A stretch of DNA of 64,000 nt from Molanna angustata (taxonomy: Eukaryota; Arthropoda; Insecta; Trichoptera; Molannidae). Under the pieces are notes generated by a model. It worked only from the letters and a program-made list of their open reading frames with translations, did no database searches and was not told where the DNA came from. The position numbers and the translations under genes are program-made. Numbering within the stretch: the first letter of the stretch is position 1; every line of letters begins with the position of its first letter. Where the stretch lies: the NCBI GenBank assembly GCA_963576475.1, contig OY754971.1, forward strand, positions 1,208,501-1,272,500, read 5' to 3'. This document shows positions 12,312-23,257 of this stretch, piece by piece.

Positions 12312-13045
12312 TATTAGGAGTGGGTCCAACATGCCCCTGCACCGCGACCATAGGTTGATCTATTGTGCCTCCCTTAGGAGGATGTCACTTCAAGAGCAAT
12401 CCGGTTTCTTGAATAATTTCCCATATTTTGCAGATTGAAATGCCTCCCAGATCTTGGGGTCTTAGTATAAAGGCTCCCAGGTGTCTGTGTCTGGATTCCA
12501 TTAGGGCTGGACACTCGCAGATCACATGAGAGGCTGTTTCTTCCTCTTGTTGACACTTTCTACAATTTGGTTCATCAGCGATCCCCATTATGTAATGGTG
12601 TCTTTTTAGATGACAATGCCCAGTAAATAGACCAGTCATCGTTCCTAGTTGATCTCTGCTGAGACTCAGCAACTTTCTTGTCCTCTTTTTGGAGGGCCCT
12701 TCTATGAATTCTTTCGCCTGCCGTTGTCCACAACTAGCTTCCCAGAACTCTCTGTGTTTGACTGTTATCCAGTCTTTGACCGATCTTTTAATCGTTGCTG
12801 CAGATAAGCCAACCGCTGGTTCAGGTCCTATAAAAGGCATCCCTGATCCTTTCTTTGCCAGCTTATCTGCTCTTTCATTTCCTTCTATACCTTTATGTCT
12901 AGGTACCCACACCAAATGTATTTTGTTTGTTTTCCCCTAGCCTATCAAGGTATTTTAGACAGTCCCATAACAGTTTTGAAGTGACCTGGTATGATTTTAG
13001 CGCCTTAAGGGCTGCTTGGCTGTCTCATAAAATATAAATGTTCCT
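12312..13045 (-). mobile_element. RNase H-bearing LINE tail (I/R1-like), copy 1
   Basis: The minus strand encodes the end of an ORF2: RNase H pieces DSQAALKALKSYQVTS and, after a frameshift near 12925, WVPRHKGIEGNERADKLA, then a Cys/His motif CRKCQQEEETASHVICECPA. RNase H after the RT is typical of the I/R1/LOA group. 5'-truncated at about 13045. It is nearly identical to the copy at 58263-58852, implying recent activity. The 3' end carries a TTATTATT-type tail near 12312. Confidence 0.88.
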
Positions 13046-16000
13046 AATTCTATAGTATCTATTTATATTCAATAATTGCGTACTTTGATAACTATGTGAA
13101 ATTTTATAATTCCCGCCAAAGAAAACGTCACTTTGACAGCAGAGCAACATTCACCCTACTATTTCATGGAGCATGTTGGATAACAGTGATTCTAAACACG
13201 CAGAATGAATTGTCACATAAATCACTCGATGTTTTCCGAACGCTTTGGATGACTCTAACATTGCCGAGCGATCTCTCAACGACGTTCCGAATACAACCCT
13301 GGATAACCATTTCATTGTGAACATCATATTTAAATATTTAAGTACATTTATATTTATACAACATGTCAAATACATTTATTAACAACAATCACAAAACTGT
13401 AATTTAAATCCCTAACAAATAACGTATGTATTTGGCATTGATCACATTACACAATGGTAACAATAAATAAAGTACATTTTAAATTTGTATACACTTAACA
13501 TAATAAAATAAAAATATATATTTTATAACACATTAATCATTTGTGCATTCACTTTTAAAAGGCCATGATATTTCGTAATCAAAAACATTAAGCTCAAACT
13601 CACATAACTTAGACAACTTTTAGGTGCGTTTTATAATAATTTTATAAGTAAATATGTATGTATAAATATCAACAAGTAAATAGCAAATTCAAGATGATAT
13701 AAGTCAAGAAAGTACACGCTAAGATTATAAATATATATATTTTAATAGATTAAAATATTATTTAGGTATATATTTTAAAATGTGGCAACACTTTGAATCA
13801 GCCTTGACGCAACCTTTTATTTGATAAAATTTTAATTTGGCTAAAGTTTTACTCCGAACAAAAAATGTTTATTCTATTTTCAAAATCAAAACGCATCAAC
13901 GTCAATACAAATGCATGTGTTGTGCAATTTGAAAATAAAAAAATAAGTATTCATAATATTTGAAATAAACAGCTATAATCTTTTCTGAGAAATATCTGAT
14001 TATTGTATGAAAAAACGTTTTTTGTGAAGTTGACTAATTATAATTAAAATTGTTTAAAAACGTGCCACAACGAACTAGGAAAACATTAATAATAAAAATT
14101 GTAATAAACATTAAACGTGGGATTGTTTGTAAATTAAGACAAAACACTATTCTTCTCTTACATCAAAACACTTATTGCATTTTACCTTTAAGGCCAGCCC
14201 TGATTATTATAATATTTTATAACTACAGAAATAACAATAAAATATTTTATTGTATATAATAAATACACACATAATATAATACAGTAAAACACCGACTTTT
14301 ACGGATTTTAATGAATTGAGGCGTTGTCATTTTCTTTTTTTAATTGTAAATAATATTACTTTAAACAATTCTTAGTCATTGATTGATTGAAAATTTCAAC
14401 TGATCAGTAATGTAAATAGGAAATAAATATTTGTGAAACATAAATAAGTAAATTTGATTTAATAAACTCCAAGATGTAGTTTTACTTTACAGTATTAATG
14501 TCATTGATATTGATAAAATAAAAACGTTTCTCTATTTATCTGATTTCACAGATTAAGTCGACGCTTTACTATATAAATTTTACCTTTGGCTTATTAGGGC
14601 ATCATTTGGTTAAGTTAGTTAAACCTGTATTTAATATTAAATACTTATTTATAATAATTATATGTAATATTTATATAACATTGCATAAATATCATATTAT
14701 ACATAACAATAATGTTTGAGTGCGTAACACCTGTGCAATAATTTAATCTGTATGTATTTACATTTGGAAGATCAATGTTCATTTAGAATGTGTTTATATA
14801 TCACCATCATGGTCGGATCCAATTACTATGCTCAAAAGCTCCAGATAGTATATACATACATTTAAGGTACAGTCCTTCAAATACTTTGTTTATATGTTGG
14901 TACCAGCTGTCTGTGATATGAGATGTACATATACATTAAGTTTGTGTTAGTACGAACGTCAGTTGGTCAAATATATAGTTATCGTAAAACAAGTTGAACC
15001 CATTACGTTAGTGCGCAGATCGCAAGTTTGTTTCTTTTTGCTTGCTTGGTTGGTATACATGCAAACGGCCAAAAAGCTCAAACAGTATGGTTGAATCTAT
15101 ATACAGATACTTCTAAATCAGTTCCCTTTCAGTCGTCGAGGTATAAGCATGTATATTTGTTTTATAAAATTGTTCATAATTTTTTTATAGGGTGTTTTAT
15201 ATATTTGGTTTTATTGACAAATTTTTAAATAAAATTTTTTGCTTTACTTTTATATCACAGCATACCTATCCCTCATCAATCCAAAGAATTTATAACTAAT
15301 TTGATTAATTATAAACTAATTTAATGACCGACACTATTTTTGAGCATTTTAGATATTTCTAATAAAAAAGTATTGAATGTACATACATATTTAGTTGAAT
15401 GTTAACAAAGCTGTGTTATTAATAATATAAATATTTGAAAAATATATGTTTTTTTTTATAAAAAAAAAAAAAAACATTTGTAAACATCCTGTTACTAACA
15501 TTTAAACAAAGTACATTCAAGATATGAAAGGACTATACATTCCTACTTCGAGAATACATCATTATTTTAAATTATGAAATAGTTCAGAAAAAAATTAAAA
15601 ACGACTCAACCTTAAACAAAATTGATTATGTTTAAATAAACAAATATTTTTGAATCCAAATGTTTCTCATTTATATACAGAGTTTTCAATAACAATCGTT
15701 TTCTAGTATATTTTTAAGAATTGATTTATCTTTGCTATTCCTATGGTTATCTATAGTTTTGGATCTGACCCTAATCACCATTCAGACAAAAAGATAAGAT
15801 TTCATATAGATACATAATTAGCCATACCTATTGCATTGACTGGATACCAAGAATAGCAATTTGAATAGATGTAAAAATTATTGTATAAACACAATAATCT
15901 TCTCTTTAAATTATTTTTATATTTATTTAGCAAGAAAGAGACAAACAAATGCATTTTCCCACCATTTTTTCAATCAGCCAATCAGAAAACATTCAAATTA

Positions 16001-16765
16001 GAATATTTTATTATCGACCAATCATATTCTACCATTTTCATTACAAGATTTTTATTTTATATTGTCAAATACATCACATTACATCAATCCTTATAGGTGA
16101 TAATAGAAGCTAAAATAAAAAAAAACCCTTATATTTATACGATAATGAATATAATTCAACAATACAGAATGTTATCAGGCAGTACCACAAATATTCTAAA
16201 ACAAAAATAGTAAAAATTTTGATACTGAAATTTACCAGAAAAAAATACTAAAAATCTTTTTCTTGTCAGCCATGTTTGATCCACTGGTGGATGAAAGAAT
16301 CTTCTAAATATATATGCAAACTAGACATGTTGATGTAATAATTCATAATTCACATGGATTTATTTTTATAGCTATATCTGTAGAATATTTTTACATAATA
16401 TGGTGAGGTGCTCAAATAATATATTATTTAAATATTATAGGATACTTTTTCTATTATACATGATAGTAAACATTCACAAAATACATGAGATCCTTGTGTG
16501 TCGCCCAATAGCACGATAAAAAAAAAACAAAAATTACAAGTTCAGTCATATTGACATGGACAACTAGGGCCGCCTTTCCACATTGGGGAAAAATAGAAAT
16601 CAGAAAGAATAACAAAAATACCTACAAATAAATTATAATTTAATTCATGAAATTACTTTGTGAAATTGAATATTATTTCATGATTATAGACCCTAATAAA
16701 ACTGTATTGGTATTTCTAAAAAATTTGCAGTACCAACTGTATTATACTTTGTAGGTAAGTATATA
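13046..16765. other. Long AT-rich region, no gene seen
   Basis: 13095-13320 is mixed in composition and, read on the minus strand from about 13305, opens CAGGGTTGTATTCGGAAC, like the terminus of CAGGG-type elements elsewhere here, but I cannot find its other end. From 13330 to 16765 I see only AT-rich DNA with short unconvincing frames. Confidence 0.5.
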
Positions 16766-17184
16766 AAACGTGAAGTTTAACAAAGCAGGATGAAAAAGCC
16801 CTAGATATATTTGAAAGGCGCATCCTGCGACGCATATAAGGTCTAGTTTGTGAGAATGGTGTCTGGAGGAGAAGACACAATGCCGAACTCTATCAGCTGT
16901 ATGGTGATATAAGTGCAGTACGTGTTGTCAAGATCGCACGACTTAGATGGCTCGGTCACATACAGCGAATGGGAGACGGGGAGCCGGCAAAGAGAGTTAT
17001 GACTGTTAATCCAGTGGGAAGAAGATGGGTGGGAAGGGCGAAGCTTCGCTGGCTGGATGGAGTCACAGCCGATTGCAGAGAGCTCGATGTGAACTGAAGG
17101 ACTGCCGCTCTGGATAGAAGAGGATGGCAACTGATCTTGGAGGCAGCTAAGACCCGTCAAGGGTTGTAAGGCTATAGAGTAGTA
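16766..17184 (+). mobile_element. RTE-like LINE tail with 15-bp TSD
   Basis: Perfect duplication GTAGGTAAGTATATA at 16751-16765 and 17185-17199. The 419-bp insert reads RLRWLGHIQRMGDGE and LRWLDGVTADCREL in the plus frame, with two in-frame stops. This is the same protein module as the tails at 530, 25405 and 37343. It is dead and 5'-truncated. Confidence 0.88.
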
Positions 17185-17325
17185 GTAGGTAAGTATATAT
17201 TTATTATAGGTAACTACTCGATATACTATGTCTCGCTTTTGAAAGAAGTGGGGACTTGCGTCACGGGCCCTTACTAATGTGGGCCCATGAATAAGATTAT
17301 AAAGATGAATAGTACAAAACAATAC

Positions 17326-17449
17326 ACAAAAAAATACACATATTAAATCAATAATACTTGTAAATTATATTTATAAATCAATAATAATAATACTGCATAT
17401 TGAAGAGGAAATATCCTGTAAAAATAATAATATGAAATATATTAATGTA
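17326..17449 (+). repeat. 124-bp segment duplicated at 21532-21655 (copy 1)
   Basis: Identical by eye over 124 bp to the second copy 4.2 kb away in the same orientation; the sequences on both sides differ at once. Confidence 0.9.
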
Positions 17450-17913
17450 CATAATATTAAAATTACATTGATTTCCTTGTGCCAATATCTATGTGCTTTA
17501 CAAAAATTACACTAAATTATTATTTTAATTGGTGTAGAATTAACACTATAGCAGCCTTATTGCATATTCTGAGAAATTGTATGAAAAAGAGATGACTATA
17601 TAATATAGCAAATTACAAGGGCAACAATACTGTTAATTTTTTTAAAACAAACACATCAGTACTGTGGAAAAAATAAGATTTCTATTGAAAAGGATCATCT
17701 CTTTTTCACATGATTTTATTTAATACGCAATAAAACTGCTGAACTGTATAATTATTTAATCACAGAAAATTTTCATTTGTTTTTACTAATACTTGTATTA
17801 TTGAAACAAAAAAGATTTTTTTCTTCTCGTGTCTTGGCCAACTTATATACTCTAAGGAATAATAAAGTTGATGTGTAAAATCATAATTTAAATCATCAAA
17901 ACTACATATATTA
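17450..17913. other. AT-rich spacer
   Basis: No gene or repeat recognised. Confidence 0.6.
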
Positions 17914-18293
17914 CCCCCTATTCAGTAACTATTGTAACTAGAATAAGAACGTTCTAAAATTGTACATTTTAGATTTACGGTCTTATTTCAGCGTTATAAA
18001 ATATAAACTTGGACTAAATGGAATAGGAACGTACCTATATTGGTCGGAACGTTCTTAAAAAGATACTGAATCAGACGCATTTTGAATAATTTTGAAAATT
18101 ATGAAATTTTCATCATTATCATAATTATTCAAAATACGTCTGATTCAGTAACTTTTTAAGAACTTTCCGGCCAATATAGGTACATTCCTATTCCATTTAG
18201 TCCAATTTAATATTTTATAACGCTGAAATAAGAGCGTAAATCTACAATTTTAGAACGTTCCTATTTTAGTTACAATAGTTACTGAATAGGGGG
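17914..18293. mobile_element. 380-bp foldback (palindromic) MITE with TA target site
   Basis: Almost the whole element is an inverted repeat: arms of about 185 bp run from CCCCCTATTCAGTAACTA at the left to its complement at the right and meet near 18100. TA lies directly outside both ends (17912-17913 and 18294-18295), fitting Tc1/mariner-type integration. Arms differ at only a few sites. No coding capacity. Confidence 0.9.
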
Positions 18294-18540
18294 TATTGCC
18301 AAGAAGAATACAGTGGACAGTCATTTTGAATGGGATAGAACAAGACAGGTATACTTCGATTCTCTCGACATAGAATATATAACATATTATCTTTTTATGA
18401 CAAAAAAAGTCATCAAAAACATGAATTAAAACAGTGAAATTATTACCAATATAATAAATGACATAGTTTCAATCCACTTACAAGTTATTAATTGCCCAAC
18501 ATCCCTCTGAACTCGGAATATCACGATTATAACACTCGCT
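18294..18540. other. Spacer
   Basis: No feature recognised. Confidence 0.5.
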
Positions 18541-19040
18541 CAAAGGGAAGTATCCGACGGTCGTGAAGCACAGATTAGCAAAATTATCTAAAAGCTTTAT
18601 TTGTCTCAGTGTGCGTCTATTCAACAAGCTGCCGGAAGGAATCAAGTCTCTGAATGATGTAAAATTTCGAGCAGCAGTGAAGACGTACCTCGTTGATAAA
18701 TCTTTTTATTCTGTGGACGAAATGCTGGAGTGAACCATTTACATTCACTTCAGCATTTCATTGACTATTATAAATTGTTCGTTGTATTATAATATTTTCA
18801 TAGAACTATGAGTGAGTGCAGAATCTACCTAATTTATATTTCTATTTTGTAATTAATCTATGTAATTGTTGTTGTTGTTTTGAACTTGTATTTTAATGTC
18901 CCTGATAAAATGCTAACAGAGCCTTTTATACTCTGCTTTGCATTGACATTGTATATTGTCTTCAAATTATGGTATAAAATAGACGAGTCCAAGTACCTGA
19001 GCTAGGGTTTACAGACGATAAATAACAATAACAATTAAGC
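18541..19040 (+). mobile_element. Jockey-like LINE 3' end
   Basis: The plus frame at about 18575-18735 reads RLAKLSKSFICLSVRLFNK then LPEGIKSLNDVKFRAAV and ends YSVDEMLE stop. This is a tail found at the C-terminus of insect Jockey-like ORF2 proteins. About 300 bp of 3' UTR follows, ending near AATAACAATAACAA. 5'-truncated. Confidence 0.7.
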
Positions 19041-19954
19041 TAAACGCTTTCGATGGCTACATCATCATATGAGGTGATAATTAAAACTAAATATAATCCA
19101 ATGAAATGGCTACTCCTGACCCTTATGAAAATACATAGAATGAAACTGTTCTTCCCCACCACCACCCTTTCTGCTTATGAGGACTAATAACGGCCCCTTG
19201 CAAAACTCTAAAAGAATATAAGAAGAATCCGGAGAACTCTAAAACCTTGTAGTCACTGCACTTAATGTGCCAAAAAGAGCTAATCATGTGGAAACAACTG
19301 GCTCACTGTTCTCTGATAGTGAAGATAAGAGTGCACCGAATTTAATACAGAAAGTCTTGAAAGCCCTAAATTTGCTACAAGGTCCGCACGTCCAATCGGT
19401 CCAAAGAAATTCCCTCGAACATCGTTGTAGAATGGATTGAAACTATGTAATTTATTATATTGGTAATAATTTATTATGAACTTCCACTCTGTGAACAAAA
19501 CAACATTAAACTTAATATATTTTGTTCACAGATATTAGCAAAAAAAAAAATTACAACATTTAATATGAGAAAAACTCATCCATCCAGATAGTTAACATAT
19601 CAAAGGATTTAGTTCAGTTGTCTGTGATTAAACATTACCTACTTAAAATACTATGTAGGATGATATGAGAATAATTGAAGAAGATTTATAAATACCTACT
19701 GCTATATAACGTCAACTTGTAATTATTGAAAGTTTCATAATGTTACTGCACTAGGGGCTCACGGTAGTTCAAGCAAATGTTTTGTATTTCCTTACAAATA
19801 ATTGCACTTATGTGTAGACATACCAAGATGAAAGTATTTGACATTTTGTTAATTATAAATTATGAATAACAGCGAACTTGCACCCTGTAAAATTGCGAGT
19901 TTATTTCCATACGTTTCCAGCCTAAAGAATCAATATTTGCATTAGAAATGAATT
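19041..19954. other. Unassigned spacer
   Basis: No gene seen. A 72-codon minus frame near 19280-19498 has no recognisable motif. Confidence 0.5.
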
Positions 19955-20000
19955 TAAATAAACTTCTCCTCTGCTGGCAATCGAACCCAGGACGCCCGTA
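19955..20000 (-). repeat. SINE-like fragment with B-box
   Basis: The reverse complement has GGTTCGATTGCCAGCAGAGG, an RNA polymerase III B-box followed by a body also seen at 45820-45885. Too short to place the A-box. Confidence 0.45.
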
Positions 20001-20654
20001 CAGGGCTGTGTTCAGATAGAACACTCGACGTCAAGTGTCGGATGTACCTGAAGTTGCAGATTATGGTGTTTTTCACACCAATCTCACTGAACGCTTTCGA
20101 GCAGTGTTTCAACCTGAACTTCGCATCGGGCGTTTTAAATGTCAAATGATTTATCATACGTAACTGTCAAACCTTTTTTCGTCCGACGATTATACAGAGC
20201 GTTTGGAGCGTACACTCGATGTTCAATCTGAATGCGACAGAGTATCATAAGAGAGTCTGTTTCCGGTCATTCTGAATGACTTAGAGTGTCACTAACGCAA
20301 CGTCCTAAGTAGGCGATTCAAAGCGAACGCGAAGTGGCGCAGCGCGAAAATAACAAAGAGTCGGTAACTATGGAGGTGTCCTACGTTACCAACTGCGAGT
20401 AGGGTACGATGTGGTACAAAACGAACGCGATCAGTTGGTTTGATATTTTCGCGCGAATTGGAAGCGGTGCCATAGTTTTTTTTTTGTTAAGTATAATGTC
20501 AGAAGCACGATTCACGCGCACGTAGGACAGAGCCGCCGCGTCGCACCGCATCACTTTGAATTCACGTGTAACTGCTTCGGATCGCGTTCGCTTTGAATCG
20601 CCTACGTAGGATGTCGCGTAAGTGCACTCGCCGTTCATTGTGAATGCAGCCCTG
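20001..20654. mobile_element. CAGGG-ended inverted-repeat element(s)
   Basis: Starts CAGGGCTGTGTTCAGATAG and ends with the complement of CAGGGCTGCATTCACAATG. A second inverted pair (GTAGGCGATTCAAAGCGAAC near 20313, its complement near 20585) lies inside, so two related elements may be nested or fused. No clean TSD is visible. CG-rich compared with the flanks. hAT-like by terminus only. Confidence 0.55.
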
Positions 20655-21531
20655 AATGTGTAAAAAACAATTTTTCACCATTTTTAACACCCTCTTTATT
20701 TCTATAATTAGAGAACCATATATTAATTATTATTTCAAGACATAGAGCCCCTATGAATAACGATATTACTGCATTTTTATTTAAATATCTTTGCTACTAA
20801 TAATTTCATGAAAATATATCATTTCAATATTTGTGTTAAGAATATTAAAAAATGTTAACATTGATCAATGATATAAAATAAATATTTCATAGATTTAAAA
20901 TAATCAAGTGATATTGGTTACGAAATCCAACAAATTAAAACAAGTACAAACTTCATAACAGGTTTGTTAATTGTTGGATCATTATGAAACCAGGTTCTTG
21001 TAGTTTAGTTATTGTTGCAAATGGAGTAACTCACTTTTGTTAACGCTGGATATTTTCTTTGATATTTCACATAAATACTTCTTCAATAAACTCATTTTTT
21101 ACTCAGCTTAGAATATTTATTTTTAGTTCAAGATATTGTAAAATATTTTTATAATATTCCTAGATTGTCTTTAATTTAATTTAATATTGTGTGACAATGA
21201 TTGTCAATATTTTTTAAAGAAAATGATAAGCATTTATATAAGTGGTTCTCAAACTATGCACGTTTTTTATACCAACTTGTTGTACATATACATTGGCAAT
21301 CAACTTGCCTTGGTGGGGGTTTATTCCCATTGACAGGAACATCAGAAAACCTTAGTATATTATATAGACTGAGATATGAATTCACATCAGTTGCGGTTGG
21401 TGACAAAAATAACATTTGAGAACCACTATTTACAGAAATTATATTTGATGATCCTCAGAAATAACCATAATCGAATATTATTTTCTTCTATATTGAAACA
21501 TTAGACTTAAACTGTTAAATACCTACATAAG
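20655..21531. other. AT-rich spacer
   Basis: No gene or repeat recognised. Confidence 0.55.
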
Positions 21532-21655
21532 ACAAAAAAATACACATATTAAATCAATAATACTTGTAAATTATATTTATAAATCAATAATAATAATACT
21601 GCATATTGAAGAGGAAATATCCTGTAAAAATAATAATATGAAATATATTAATGTA
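21532..21655 (+). repeat. 124-bp segment duplicated at 17326-17449 (copy 2)
   Basis: Identical by eye to copy 1 in direct orientation. See the matching finding. Confidence 0.9.
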
Positions 21656-23257
21656 TTTGCTATACATATAAAGAGTTTAAAGAATTAATAAAAAAAATAC
21701 TGAATTTCTTTAAAAAAATAATCATAAAAATTTATTGAGATTATCGACGGACATTTCTTGGTGTAAATCAATTATAAAATAGAAATAAAACACACTTGCT
21801 TTAGTTTCATTAACCTAAATACCATTAGAAATATTATATTTACTATTGAATAGTATTTTAAGTCATATTTTCTTAACAGCAAAACTCATATTATAGACCG
21901 TTTCACTTAAAAATCCCTTTTTTATCTTTGCCTTGGTAAGATCTTTTTAGTGTTGTCATATGTAAAAAACTAAGCTTTGTCAGATATGACAGCATAAAGG
22001 TCATGCTAAGTTGGATAAATTTATTCTGTTGTATTTGTCACAAAGTAAGAATAATAAAAGTTGTTTTTTGACATACACCCAAAGACATTAAAAAAATGAG
22101 TTTTAAGTTTATTTATAAAACCAAAGTGACGAAATATTTAAAATGTTAGCAACTCAATAGAACTAAATTCACCAGATTGTCAACTATACAACCTTACAAA
22201 CACAAAAACATGAAAGGCGTTATTATGTTGAATGCACTATACAAGAAGTTGAATGCACTATACACCAAAATAAATACCAATGCGCATGCACGCCGAATGT
22301 TTCTCACTTCAGATACATACCCAGCTGTCAACTAATGTGAACATACAAACTAAATACATACGTCAAAAGCATGCGGACGTGATAGTTATAGTTAAAAACC
22401 AGGTTCCAACCTACAGGAATTTAGAACTTAATAAAGATTTTATTTGTCATTAGTTTTTTATTTGCTTAGTTTGTTATTGTTAGACTTTTTAAATCACAAC
22501 TCAATTTAACAATTGACATTGATGATGAAGATGTTAAATTTTAATGTCAATAAATTGTGCTCCTATTTATTGATAAGAATTTAATTTACACAGTTTCACC
22601 TATTCATGAGTATTGTGTTGTTATCTTGCTGCTACACAATTAATTAACCATTACTACTGTTGTCGCTATCATATTGTATGAATAGGCCTGAAAGAAAATT
22701 TGGTTAAAGACCATCTTTTGTACATCTTAAATTCAATCAGGAAGATCTTTGGTAACATAGTCTCAGCAGGGATTGGCCCAAATAGTTTGGCAAGCATACA
22801 CATCGGTATTGATTCTAGTGTATGTGGCTTCTCATATGCACTATACATTCCAAACATAAATGTCTAAAACCATAAAAATCATTCCATCGTTTTCTATATT
22901 GATGAAAACTTGAGAAATTAAAAGAAAAAAGTAGTATCAAAGACAAAAATTACGCTCTATGTAAAAAAAGGTTTTAACAATTTTTACTAAATAGTATTTT
23001 ATTTTTTAAACTGTTTCTGTGGTTCTGTGGACATTTTCTGTGGTCAGTAAAATTCATATGAATTGAATCCATACTTAATTATAAAAACAATGATGTAGGT
23101 AAATTGCAAAAAAAAAATAATTTGAAGATTTACCGTAGGTACGTTAAAATAAAAATTTACCTCAAATAAATGTTTTTAGTGAACAACATGTACCTATAAT
23201 AATACAGTTAGGTAACAAATGTATATAAAATAAATTGTAGGATAAAAGTGAATAACA
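21656..23257. other. Spacer and probable STARD10-like 3' UTR
   Basis: The part nearest 23257 should be 3' UTR. 22215-22265 has a short direct repeat of GTTGAATGCACTATACA. A 62-codon minus frame at 22669-22857 looks protein-like in composition, but I do not recognise it. Confidence 0.45.
22998..23003 (-). terminator. Candidate poly(A) signal for the STARD10-like gene
   Basis: AATAAA on the minus strand about 255 nt past the stop codon. The region is so AT-rich that such hexamers arise by chance, so this is only a candidate. Confidence 0.3.

Noticed and set aside
22669..22857. Extra exon of the STARD10-like gene
   Set aside because: Exon 4 already ends with a stop at 23258, and this frame lies beyond it with no matching phase or homology.
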